This document shows positions 17,061-25,414 of a stretch of 64,000 nucleotides of DNA, in pieces (positions within the stretch are counted from its first letter, which is position 1; the number at the start of each line of letters is the position of its first letter). The DNA is from Nodularia sphaerocarpa UHCC 0038 (lineage in GTDB: Bacteria; Cyanobacteriota; Cyanobacteriia; Cyanobacteriales; Nostocaceae): positions 2,298,356-2,362,355 of the forward strand of contig NZ_CP060140.1 of NCBI RefSeq assembly GCF_022376295.1. The letters run 5' to 3'. Below the pieces are notes generated by a model, which searched no databases, was not told where the DNA came from, and saw nothing but the letters and a program-made list of their open reading frames with translations. The position numbers and the translations under genes were made by a program.

Positions 17061-18536
17061 TTAATCACTCATGACCCAATTAACTAGGGTTCGCACACCG
17101 TAGCCTGTAGCACCTGCGCTGTTGTAGCCGTTTTCTTTGTCTGTCCAAACTGGGCCAGCAACGTCTAAGTGCGCCCAAGGGGTGTCTTTGATGAATTGCT
17201 TCAGGAAAAGGGCAGCAGTAATGGAACCACCATAACGTGGCCCGGTATTTTTCATGTCCGCAATTCCCGATTTCAGTCCTTCAAAATATTTGTCTTCCAT
17301 TGGCATCCGCCACAGTTTTTCGCCGGCGCTTTCGGCAGCTTGTTCCAGTTGGGAAGCTACCGCATCATCTGGAGTAAATAAGCCGGCAATATCTTCACCT
17401 AAAGCCACAACGCAAGCACCTGTGAGGGTAGCTAAATCAATGACTGCATCTACTCCCAATTTGTCTGCATACACCAAGGCATCAGCTAGGGTTAAACGCC
17501 CTTCAGCGTCGGTGTTGTTCACTTCGATTGTTTTGCCGTTTGATGCTTTGAGGATGTCGCCAGGGTGCATAGCGCGACCGCTAATCATGTTTTCTGTGGC
17601 GGCTGAAATGAAGTGAACTTCTACATCTGGCTTAATTTGGGCAATGGCTTTGGCTGCACCCAAGGTAGCACCAGCACCGCCCATGTCAATTTTCATGGTT
17701 TCGATACCGCTACCAGCACCTTTAATGTTAAGTCCGCCGGAATCGAAGGTTAAACCTTTACCAATGATTGCTAGTTTGCGTCTGGGTGTCCCTGCGGGTT
17801 TGTATGTGAGGTGAATGAATTTTGGTGGCAAGTCTGAGGCTTGGGCGACTCCTAAAAACGCCCCCATACCCAGCTTTTCGCAGTCTTCCCGTTCTAAAAT
17901 TTGGATCTCAATGCCGTGTTCAGTGGCGATCGCCTGGGCTGTTTCTGCTAAGGTAATCGGTGTCACCTCATTGGCTGGTGCTGCTACCAATTCCCTGGCT
18001 AAATTTACCCCAGAAACGATTTGATTGGCGCGGGTAATCGCGGCTTCTTGTCCAGCTAATCCCAGTAAATCTACGGTTTCAATTTTTGCGCCTTTATCTT
18101 CTGGTTCAGACTTAAAGCGAATGTCTTGGTAAAGAGCTAATTGTATACCTTCGGCGATCGCCTGAGCAGTTTCCGCAGGCTTGTTATCCCACAATGGCAA
18201 ACTCAAACCCAGGTTTTTGCTTTTTTGCTTTTTTGCCACCCTAGCCACAGCAGCAGCCGCACGCCGCAAGGTTTCTAGTTTTAACGCGTCTGGTTTCCCC
18301 AAACCAACTAAAATTATTTTCCGGATCGGGCTACCAGCACTAACACGAGTGAAAATGGTGCTGTAGGCTTTGGCTGTAAATTCTTCCTCAGCAATCAGTT
18401 CTTTTAAGACACCGCCAAACTGCTCATCTAATTTTGCCAGTTCACCAGTTAACTCTACTGCATCTTCAAATAATCCAATTGCCAAACTATCGCCTGCCCA
18501 TTCTAGCAGAGGCGTGTTACTGAGTTGAATTTTCAT
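17061..18536 (-). CDS. pepA: Leucyl aminopeptidase (M17)
   Basis: This 491-residue cytosolic di-metal aminopeptidase releases N-terminal residues from peptides. The M17 catalytic domain has IGKGLTFDSGGLNIK (K260, D265, K272), DMGGAGA, and the family signature NTDAEGRL (341-348), with metal ligands in place. The N-terminal third is the regulatory macro-like domain. Length is normal. It is flanked by dispersed repeats on both sides and appears monocistronic. Confidence 0.95.
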   Translation of the reverse strand: MKIQLSNTPLLEWAGDSLAIGLFEDAVELTGELAKLDEQFGGVLKELIAEEEFTAKAYSTIFTRVSAGSPIRKIILVGLGKPDALKLETLRRAAAAVARVAKKQKSKNLGLSLPLWDNKPAETAQAIAEGIQLALYQDIRFKSEPEDKGAKIETVDLLGLAGQEAAITRANQIVSGVNLARELVAAPANEVTPITLAETAQAIATEHGIEIQILEREDCEKLGMGAFLGVAQASDLPPKFIHLTYKPAGTPRRKLAIIGKGLTFDSGGLNIKGAGSGIETMKIDMGGAGATLGAAKAIAQIKPDVEVHFISAATENMISGRAMHPGDILKASNGKTIEVNNTDAEGRLTLADALVYADKLGVDAVIDLATLTGACVVALGEDIAGLFTPDDAVASQLEQAAESAGEKLWRMPMEDKYFEGLKSGIADMKNTGPRYGGSITAALFLKQFIKDTPWAHLDVAGPVWTDKENGYNSAGATGYGVRTLVNWVMSD

Positions 18537-18641
18537 TTTGTGAATTTATCTAAATTTTCCTGCTTTTACCAGTATTACTTAAAATTCTTGTTTCTTTGGT
18601 GAAGTCTCTATCAAGCAACGCCATACCCTAATTAAAGGTTT

Positions 18642-18687
18642 GTAGTCAGGACTTTAGTCCTGAATTAAGGGCTAAAGCCCTTACTAC
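18642..18687. repeat. Double-hairpin dispersed repeat, copy 2
   Basis: CAGGACT-TT-AGTCCTG is followed by AAGGGCT-AA-AGCCCTT, enclosed by GTAGT and ACTAC. Compared with the copy at 8012-8058, the second hairpin differs in both arms together, so base pairing is conserved. Confidence 0.8.
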
Positions 18688-18748
18688 GAGCTAAATCACC
18701 ATATTTTTACATTACTTCACATCGTTAGCTTTATTCTCGCCAACTTAC

Positions 18749-19879
18749 TCACGAGTTTTCAATACCCTTAAGTTGGGAAATTTTTTCACACTGAGATAAT
18801 AAAGGACTCGCCAAATCAGGATTTTCTTGGGCAATTTCTTGACATCTAGCGACTAAAGCAATGGCAAAATCAGGGTTGAGTTGTTTGAATAGCTGATCTA
18901 AAGGCTGGGGTGATTTGATGTTTTGAGCAATCTCTTGCAATGATTCATCACTCAAATTAGCAGCTTTTAATTCTGGTAAGATTTCTTCCCAAGTCTTCTG
19001 AGGATAGCTGGCGAGGATCATTTGCACTAAAATCTGATTCATGATTGCTTCTTGCGCCAAAGCAGTTTCTAGATACTCTTGACTCTCTGCTTGTAAAGTG
19101 GCTAAAGTTTCTGGGGAAGTCAGAGAAGTGGATTCATCTAGCTTGGCTTCATAAAATCGACAAGCTGCATATCCTAAAGAATAGATCATTGTGGCATTGG
19201 AACTGGTGGCGATCGCAGCACCAGCAAAAGGCACATTTCGCAGCAAACCTAAGCCCCCCAATCTTAAAAGGCGACCACCACCCAAACCCAAGCCAAAAAT
19301 TCCCAAGACTTCACCCTTCCGGGCAGGATCTTTTAAATCTAAACCATAAACCGCAGCAATTTCATAAATCATTTCTGACTGTAATTTAGTAGTTGCAGCC
19401 AAATCAATAGCCAACAACGCCGCCGCCACTCCTGGTAAAATACTACTAGCTAAACCAATACCCCCAGCTTTAGTGGCTTTATCAACCATAATCCTGTGGG
19501 CGATTTCACTGGGTGATTCATCAGGATACTTTTGCTTCAGCTTATTTACAGATGCTTCCGCTTTTTGCAAATCGACACTTTCACTAGGGCTAATCAACCA
19601 ATTAAGATTTAATACCCCAGTTAGTTTTCTCACAAACCAATTTTCGCTGATGTGACTAACTACATCACCAGTGGTTTGAGTGCCTTTTGCAATTAATTTA
19701 TATGTTTCCTTTGCAGCAACTACTCCCGCCCCAATGGATGTATCTAAGACTATTTTGCCAGCTTCAACGGCAGTATGGGTAATTGCTTCACCAACCTTAC
19801 CCACAGCCTCGCATACAGATTTATGATCTGAATTATCTGATTTTTTTACCTTTATTTCTGGTTTGGATGTCTCTGTCAT
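18749..19879 (-). CDS. EcsC family protein
   Basis: The start at 19879 (MTETSKPEIKVKKS) is preferred to an ATG seven codons upstream. The ~376-residue protein has an EcsC-like core: DESPSEIAHRIMVDKATKAG, a hydrophobic GIGLASSILPGVAAALLAID stretch, KLQSEMIYEIAAVYGLDLKD, and a Gly/Leu-rich GIFGLGLGGGRLLRLGGLG segment. An amphipathic C-terminal helical region follows. EcsC relatives are membrane-associated and of unknown activity. It may interact with membranes through the Gly-rich hairpins. It is adjacent to the broken hsdM gene. Confidence 0.65.
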   Translation of the reverse strand: MTETSKPEIKVKKSDNSDHKSVCEAVGKVGEAITHTAVEAGKIVLDTSIGAGVVAAKETYKLIAKGTQTTGDVVSHISENWFVRKLTGVLNLNWLISPSESVDLQKAEASVNKLKQKYPDESPSEIAHRIMVDKATKAGGIGLASSILPGVAAALLAIDLAATTKLQSEMIYEIAAVYGLDLKDPARKGEVLGIFGLGLGGGRLLRLGGLGLLRNVPFAGAAIATSSNATMIYSLGYAACRFYEAKLDESTSLTSPETLATLQAESQEYLETALAQEAIMNQILVQMILASYPQKTWEEILPELKAANLSDESLQEIAQNIKSPQPLDQLFKQLNPDFAIALVARCQEIAQENPDLASPLLSQCEKISQLKGIENS

Positions 19880-19960
19880 TGTTAAGCACCATATTAACAA
19901 CCTGTTGTTTCAGTTGTAACGAATATGGCTGGGGCTGACATCCTCCAGAATGAGCAAATT

Positions 19961-20401
19961 TCATTGAAAGCGATCGCATAAATTAGCCATCAAGATATCT
20001 TTGGCCTCAACAGGATTATCATCACACGTAATCCCTGCAAACAATACATCCTGTGTATGTAGGTGATAAATTTTTTCTTTACTGTCATCCTTGAGCCAAA
20101 AAATATCTAAACTAACCTGATCAATTTGTATTATTTCTTCATAAGTAAATGCCCGAAATATTTCTGTTTCTTGGCGTTAATGGCGATTTTCAGGATTAAA
20201 ACATTGAATAAAATCTTGTAAATCTTCAAACCGGAAAGGATTAGTTTTAAACGTGAAATGTTGGTTTTGTTCCTCAACCATCTTTAAAAATAGTAACCAG
20301 GTAAGCTGTTCTAGATAGTCATTATAGCTAACGCCATCATCACAAAGGACTTTGCAATAATTCCAGAATTTTTGAACAATTCCAGAAGATTCGTTAGCCA
20401 T
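19961..20401 (-). pseudogene. Remnant of type I restriction-modification methyltransferase hsdM
   Basis: Residues 1-55 (MANESSGIVQKFWNYCKVLC, then DDGVSYNDYLEQLTWLLFLKM) match the HsdM N-terminal helical domain. The frame then jumps directly to the HsdM C-terminal pattern DLQDFIQCFNPENRH, is stopped by TAA at 20177-20179, and continues in the same frame as RQETEIFRAFTYEEIIQIDQ then VSLDIFWLKDDS until TGA at 19961. The whole catalytic domain (SAM-binding and NPPF motifs) is missing, and a Gln codon appears to have become TAA. No hsdS or hsdR is nearby. It is an internally deleted, inactive gene. Confidence 0.75.
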
Positions 20402-20729
20402 TTAATTAAATTTGTATATCAGGTAAAAACATCTAGTTTACATATTTAAAATAGTGCATAAGCATAAATATTGTGGGGTGGGCTACTGGTCCCCCCAGAA
20501 CAGGCATCTTGCCTGTTCCACAAGAGAAACATAATGCAACATTTTAAACTTGCCACGCCACTACAAATTGAAGGAAGATTTTTTGATTTTTCAGTTGTTT
20601 ACCGTTGGAAAAGTCTAATTTATTAGAAGTACAGCACGGCGTAAATAGACATACCATTTTAGCAAGCTCAAAATTCTAAAATACAAGCCTTTTGACTTTT
20701 AACTTTTGACTTTTAATTTCACGCCGATA
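20402..20729. repeat. Gap with dispersed repeats
   Basis: The spacer contains GAACAGGCATCTTGCCTGTTC (an inverted repeat, about 20501-20521) beside TGTGGGGTGGGC, which recurs near 63570, and a (TTTTGACTTTTAACT) heptad tract at 20691-20716. No gene is seen. Confidence 0.6.
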
Positions 20730-21551
20730 CTAGCCTTTAGTCTCTAACTCCTGAGATGCTGTGATCTGATGTTCTACAAAATTTTGATTCAGCAAAATTT
20801 CATAGAGATTAATATTGTGTTCTAGTAAACAGGCGTGTCCACTGTCAGGTAATATAGCTATCTTGGGGTTAGGTAAAATATTTAGCAACCGGTTGGCTTC
20901 GTTGACTGAGGGTAAGAGGCGATCGCTTGCACCGACAATCAGCAAAACTGCTTGAGTGAGTTGGCGTAACTGCGCTTCAGTCACACTAAATTCCTTCAGG
21001 AGAGACAATCGCCATGTAACTGTGGCTGGGGGTACAGAACGCATGGTTTTCAGCAGTTCATGGCGCAGGTGGCGGGGAATACGTGCCAAGGATGCTAAAA
21101 AGGGTAATAACCCTAATGCGCCCAGATCATACAAATGTTCTGGAACAAAGTAAGTAAATTGGGATGTCCAAGCCAACCAAGGGCGCAGCTGAAAGGCTGA
21201 TGCTGGGTTAATTAAGATAATCCGCTTAAATAATTGTGGTGATTGGGTTGCTACTTTCATCGCCAAACAACCCCCAAAGGACTCGCCACACAGGTAAACT
21301 GGTCTGTGTGAGCTTTTTTCTAATTCCGCATGAATCAAGTCCAAGACGTTGTTACTTAACTCCTCCCAGGTGGTGAGGTCTTGTCTGGGTATCGCCAAAC
21401 ACCGGACATCAAAGCCAACTTCTAAGCCCGCAGTTTGCGATCGCAATAATTCACCAGTTCCATCCAATCCTGGTAAATACACAAATAGCGGATAGTCTAC
21501 TTGGACTCGGTTAGGAGTCAGGAAACACGGCTTTAGCTCAACTTTTGGCAT
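20730..21551 (-). CDS. Alpha/beta hydrolase resembling the N-terminal domain of phytyl ester synthase
   Basis: This 273-residue protein has an alpha/beta hydrolase fold: LFVYLPGLDGTGELL (oxyanion region), the nucleophile elbow GESFGG, LIVGASDRLLP (acid), and LPDSGHACLLEH (His). The text LPGLDGTG...FDVRCLAIP...RPVYLCGESFGGCLAMKVA closely recalls the N-terminal half of plant PES1/PES2, which release or transfer acyl groups from galactolipids to phytol. The partner acyltransferase domain is absent, but a separate PlsC-like gene lies 355 bases upstream on the same strand. A role in phytyl ester or lipid turnover is inference. Confidence 0.7.
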   Translation of the reverse strand: MPKVELKPCFLTPNRVQVDYPLFVYLPGLDGTGELLRSQTAGLEVGFDVRCLAIPRQDLTTWEELSNNVLDLIHAELEKSSHRPVYLCGESFGGCLAMKVATQSPQLFKRIILINPASAFQLRPWLAWTSQFTYFVPEHLYDLGALGLLPFLASLARIPRHLRHELLKTMRSVPPATVTWRLSLLKEFSVTEAQLRQLTQAVLLIVGASDRLLPSVNEANRLLNILPNPKIAILPDSGHACLLEHNINLYEILLNQNFVEHQITASQELETKG

Positions 21552-21906
21552 TGTAAAATATAAATAAATTCAACTTTTTGGTTTTATGATAAAATAATAT
21601 CGTCTGTAGTAAAAACTACATTGAATATAACTTAAATAGTTAAGATTAACTCGATTTAGGAAAAAGTATTAGTTTATCTGCCTGTCACGGCTAGACTAAT
21701 TAATTTTAAAATACTCATTAAACACTATTTTTGATGCTTACTAAAAACATCCTCTAAAAACTCAATAGCGTCAAATATATCTGTTACATTATAGCTGTTC
21801 TCCCATCGGTAAGTACTATAAGAGTTAATTAACCACAGATGTAGACGCGTTAGCGGCTTGCCGTAGGCTACACAGATGAACACAGATGGTAAATATATCC
21901 TATTCT
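21552..21906. other. A/T-rich gap with one copy of a 63-bp repeat
   Basis: The stretch is A/T-rich with no ORF recognised. The only structure seen is the 63-bp repeat at 21825-21887 that recurs inverted at 32550-32612. Confidence 0.6.
21825..21887 (+). repeat. 63-bp dispersed repeat, copy A
   Basis: It starts TTAATTAACCACAGATGTAG, contains GCGTTAGCGGCTTGCCGTAG and ends AGATGAACACAGAT. It is identical base for base to the reverse complement of 32550-32612. It lies upstream of the hydrolase gene. Confidence 0.9.
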
Positions 21907-22632
21907 TTAATCACAACCTTGCTCTAGTAAACTAGCAATTTCATGGTGACAATGTTCTGTTAGTTCATGGACAACATTTTTCGCTTGTTTACCATGATAT
22001 TTCTTTTGATGTTGTGGTGTAATCCAATAAGGGTGACCAATTAACACAGCAACACGATTATAGATAACCAAGGGATGTAAACCTGGTTGATTAAATAGCG
22101 GTTCTGAAGGATCAAATAAGCTTAATAGTCGCAGAGGGAACCCATGAGTATTGATTTCTTTTAGGGAGGCGATCGCAATTGGTAAAATTGCCAAATCCTC
22201 TACATTAGAACGCAATGCTAAATGAGCAAATCCTCTGTGAAATTCACCAACTTCATTGGGACGGGTAGATGTCACCATTGGCCGAGTTCCTTCAGGAAAA
22301 ACACCCACCATCTGGTTAGACTGTAAAATGGTCTGTGACTGTTCAAAAAAGCTTTGTTGGCGGTTTGGCTTGTCCTCTAAGGGAAAACATCCCAATTGTC
22401 CGGTGACAATCTCCCGCATCAGTGGTACTTGTCCCATATAGTGATGACAAGCAAAGCGAATTGGTGTAGATAGCGCCGACATTAAAATCAGTGCATCCAT
22501 AAAGCTACGGTGATTGCTGACTACTAAAACACTACCATCCCTGGGAATGCGATCTTCGTGATAGCGAAAAATTTGCGTTGATAACGCAGTCAGGAAATAG
22601 CGAGAAATATCCAGAGGACTATTTGGACTCAT
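21907..22632 (-). CDS. PlsC-family acyltransferase
   Basis: This 241-residue protein has NHRSFMDALIL (HX4D motif: His-Arg-Ser-Phe-Met-Asp) and FPEGTRPM, the two acyltransferase motifs, plus QLGCFPLEDKPNRQQSF between them. It is likely a glycerolipid or lysophospholipid acyltransferase. It is more diverged than the plsC at 12679-13317. Its position upstream of a phytyl-ester-synthase-like hydrolase suggests the two may cooperate in phytol or galactolipid acyl transfer, but the 355-base gap argues against a tight operon. Confidence 0.8.
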   Translation of the reverse strand: MSPNSPLDISRYFLTALSTQIFRYHEDRIPRDGSVLVVSNHRSFMDALILMSALSTPIRFACHHYMGQVPLMREIVTGQLGCFPLEDKPNRQQSFFEQSQTILQSNQMVGVFPEGTRPMVTSTRPNEVGEFHRGFAHLALRSNVEDLAILPIAIASLKEINTHGFPLRLLSLFDPSEPLFNQPGLHPLVIYNRVAVLIGHPYWITPQHQKKYHGKQAKNVVHELTEHCHHEIASLLEQGCD

Positions 22633-23011
22633 AGCTAATTAATATATTTTTTGCCAAAACATCGCAGCTGCTATTGACTTGATTTTTACATTTCTGTATT
22701 CATACTCAGGTAGTCTTAAGGTAGAAAAAATTTATCTATAAAGGTCGCTATGTTTTCGGAATTTAGACTTATGTATTCACAGTCACAATTAATATGATAG
22801 CAATCATTAGAAATGGTTATGATTAAATCAATTATGTCTTGTGAGTAGAGGCTACTAGGATTTATACACATCAATAAAAAATTCTAGTCCTCAGAAATTT
22901 GCTAATATTAAGTTATGCTTGGTCAAACAAGTAGTAATATTATAAGATTACGTGGATTTACCAGTAAAAGTAAGATAGAAACCGTTTTAAGAATTTATTT
23001 TTTTATTTTGT
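22633..23011. other. A/T-rich gap before metG
   Basis: This 379-base divergent spacer between the acyltransferase and metG is strongly A/T-rich. No ORF, T-box, hairpin or repeat was recognised. The metG promoter presumably lies here. Confidence 0.4.
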
Positions 23012-24613
23012 ATGGATTTAGTCGATAAAACCGAAAAAAGATTTGCATTGACAACACCCCTATATTATGTAAATGATGTTCCTCACGTTGGCAGTGCTTA
23101 TACAACAATAGCAGCAGACGTGGTGGCGAGGTTTCACAGGCTCTCAGGGCATCAGGTATTACTGATTACAGGTACAGATGAACATGGACAGAAAATTCAG
23201 CGTTCAGCAGAGAGTTTAGGGAAACCGCCACAAGAGTTTTGTGATCAAATTGTGCCTAGCTTTATCAAGTTATGGCAGTTATTAAATATTCAATATGATC
23301 GCTTTAGTCGGACTACCGCCAATCGTCATGAGTCCATTGTCAAAGAATTTTTCTTGCGAGTCTGGGACAAAGGCGACATCTACCAAGGGAAACAGAAAGG
23401 CTGGTACTGCGTATCTTGTGAAGAATTTAAGGAAGAACGAGACCTATTAGAGGGAAAGCGCTGTCCTATTCATACTAACAAAGAAGTGGAGTGGCGGGAC
23501 GAGCAAAACTACTTTTTCAGTTTATCTAAATACCAAACCCAACTGGAAGAATTTTATCAATCTCGACCAGATTTTATCCAACCAGAAAGCCGCCGCAATG
23601 AAGTCTTAAGCTTTGTCAGCCAAGGTTTACAGGACTTTTCCATTTCGCGGGTAAATCTGGACTGGGGTTTTCCGGTACCAGTTGATCCCCAGCATACCCT
23701 TTATGTCTGGTTTGACGCGTTGCTGGCTTATGTCACCGCATTACTAGAACCAGATGCAGAACCAACTTTAGCCAACGCCTTAGAAACTTGGTGGCCAATT
23801 AACCTACATCTAATTGGTAAAGATATCCTGCGATTTCATGCAGTTTATTGGCCGGCCATGCTGATGTCTGCTGGTTTACCCTTACCAGATCAAGTATTTG
23901 GACATGGTTTTTTGACTAAAGATGGTCAAAAAATGGGTAAGTCTCTGGGTAATACCCTCGATCCCATCGGGCTAGTTGAAAGTTATGGTAGTGATGCAGT
24001 TCGTTATTACTTCCTTAAGGAAATCGAATTTGGCAAAGATGGCGATTTTAATGAAGTTAGATTCATTAATGTTTTGAATGCAGATTTGGCGAATGACTTA
24101 GGTAATTTGCTCAATCGCACTTTAAACATGGTGAAGAAATACTGTAGTGATGATGGACTAACAATTGGAAATGAAGCCATTAATGACGAAAATCCTTTGA
24201 AAGCGATGGGTTTACGTCTAGGGGAACAGGTAGAACAAGCATATCAAGCGTTAGCTTTCAACCAAGCCTGCGAAGCTACCCTGTTGCTGGTACGAACCTG
24301 CAATAAGTTTATTGATGAACAAGCCCCTTGGTCATTATATAAACAAGGAAAGCAGCAGTCCGTGGAAACAGTCCTGTACGCAGTTCTAGAATCTGTTAGA
24401 CTAGCAGCTTATCTTCTGTCCCCAGTCATTCCGAATATCAGCAATGCTATTTATCAGCAACTGGGTTTTGGAATTGACTTTAATGATCAAATAAAAACTT
24501 CTATGGTTGCTCCTTTTGCTATCCATGCACAATGGGGGGTACTAAGCAGTAAACAATCGTTGGGTAAACCACAACCCGTCTTTAAGCGCATAGAAATTCC
24601 CAAAAACGATTAG
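23012..24613 (+). CDS. metG: Methionyl-tRNA synthetase
   Basis: This 533-residue class I synthetase charges tRNA-Met. The HIGH-like motif is HVGS (25-28) in YYVNDVPHVGSAYTT. A zinc-binding insertion has CVSCEEF and CPIH, and the KMSKS-like loop is KMGKSLGN near 306-313. It lacks the C-terminal tRNA-binding (Trbp111) domain of longer bacterial enzymes, which is common in cyanobacteria. The C-terminal anticodon-binding helices are complete. It precedes the NYN-domain gene on the same strand after 162 bases. Confidence 0.95.
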   Translation: MDLVDKTEKRFALTTPLYYVNDVPHVGSAYTTIAADVVARFHRLSGHQVLLITGTDEHGQKIQRSAESLGKPPQEFCDQIVPSFIKLWQLLNIQYDRFSRTTANRHESIVKEFFLRVWDKGDIYQGKQKGWYCVSCEEFKEERDLLEGKRCPIHTNKEVEWRDEQNYFFSLSKYQTQLEEFYQSRPDFIQPESRRNEVLSFVSQGLQDFSISRVNLDWGFPVPVDPQHTLYVWFDALLAYVTALLEPDAEPTLANALETWWPINLHLIGKDILRFHAVYWPAMLMSAGLPLPDQVFGHGFLTKDGQKMGKSLGNTLDPIGLVESYGSDAVRYYFLKEIEFGKDGDFNEVRFINVLNADLANDLGNLLNRTLNMVKKYCSDDGLTIGNEAINDENPLKAMGLRLGEQVEQAYQALAFNQACEATLLLVRTCNKFIDEQAPWSLYKQGKQQSVETVLYAVLESVRLAAYLLSPVIPNISNAIYQQLGFGIDFNDQIKTSMVAPFAIHAQWGVLSSKQSLGKPQPVFKRIEIPKND

Positions 24614-24775
24614 TCTTTTTAATTTTTCATCATTTTTCGATTCTGTTCAATTTCTTAATTTTCTCAAAAAACTGATCGGGGCTTAACTTATTAGCTCCGA
24701 AACCTTATCATAAGCTGTTCTAGCATAACATCTCAAGAAAATCAGTATCAAATATAACAAGCATAATAATGAGGT

Positions 24776-25414
24776 ATGACAACAATGTTGAATAATTTGG
24801 AAAATGACTCAATCTTTACCCCGGAACAAGTGTTAGAGAATCGAGGTCGTGTAGCTATATTTATTGATGGTTCCAACCTGTTTTATGCTGCATTGCAACT
24901 GGGAATCGAAATTGACTACACGAAGCTACTCTGCCGATTAACTGGCGGTTCTAGACTGTTGCGTTCTTTCTTTTATACTGGTGTAGACCGCACCAACGAA
25001 AAGCAGCAAGGGTTTCTGTTGTGGATGCGCCGTAATGGCTACCGAGTCATTGCGAAGGATTTAGTACAGTTACCTGATGGCTCAAAGAAAGCCAACCTGG
25101 ATGTAGAAATTGCCGTAGATATGATGGCTTTGGTAGATTCTTATGATACCGCAGTTTTAGTCAGTGGTGATGGGGATTTGGCTTATGCTGTCAATTCAGT
25201 CAGCTATCGTGGTGTGCGCGTAGAGGTGGTTAGTTTGCGCTCTATGACCAGTGATAGTTTAATCAATGTGAGCGATCGCTATATTGATTTAGAAGCCATC
25301 AAAGAAGATATCCAAAAAAACCCACGTCAAAGCTATCCATATCGACCTTTATCCAGCATGGGTTTTCTGGAAGATATGAGAGAGGCTGATCAACAGTTAG
25401 AAATCCAAGATTAA
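24776..25414 (+). CDS. NYN domain (LabA/DUF88-like) protein
   Basis: This 212-residue protein has a PIN-like NYN domain: VAIFIDGSNLFYAALQLGIEID (first Asp at residue 31), KANLDVEIAVDMMALVDSYD, and VLVSGDGDLAYAVNSVSYRG. These supply the acidic residues of a metal-dependent ribonuclease site. Relatives include the circadian protein LabA of Synechococcus, but many paralogues exist and a clock role is not implied. Its stop overlaps the next start (TAATG), so it is translationally coupled to the LptC-like gene. Confidence 0.85.
   Translation: MTTMLNNLENDSIFTPEQVLENRGRVAIFIDGSNLFYAALQLGIEIDYTKLLCRLTGGSRLLRSFFYTGVDRTNEKQQGFLLWMRRNGYRVIAKDLVQLPDGSKKANLDVEIAVDMMALVDSYDTAVLVSGDGDLAYAVNSVSYRGVRVEVVSLRSMTSDSLINVSDRYIDLEAIKEDIQKNPRQSYPYRPLSSMGFLEDMREADQQLEIQD

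Noticed and set aside
22925..22950. NtcA-like site (GTA...TAC) before metG
   Set aside because: GTAATATTATAAGATTAC has 12 bases between GTA and TAC, not the required 8.
24776..25414. Naming the NYN-domain protein LabA
   Set aside because: It shares the domain, but many NYN paralogues exist in cyanobacteria and there is no clock gene nearby.
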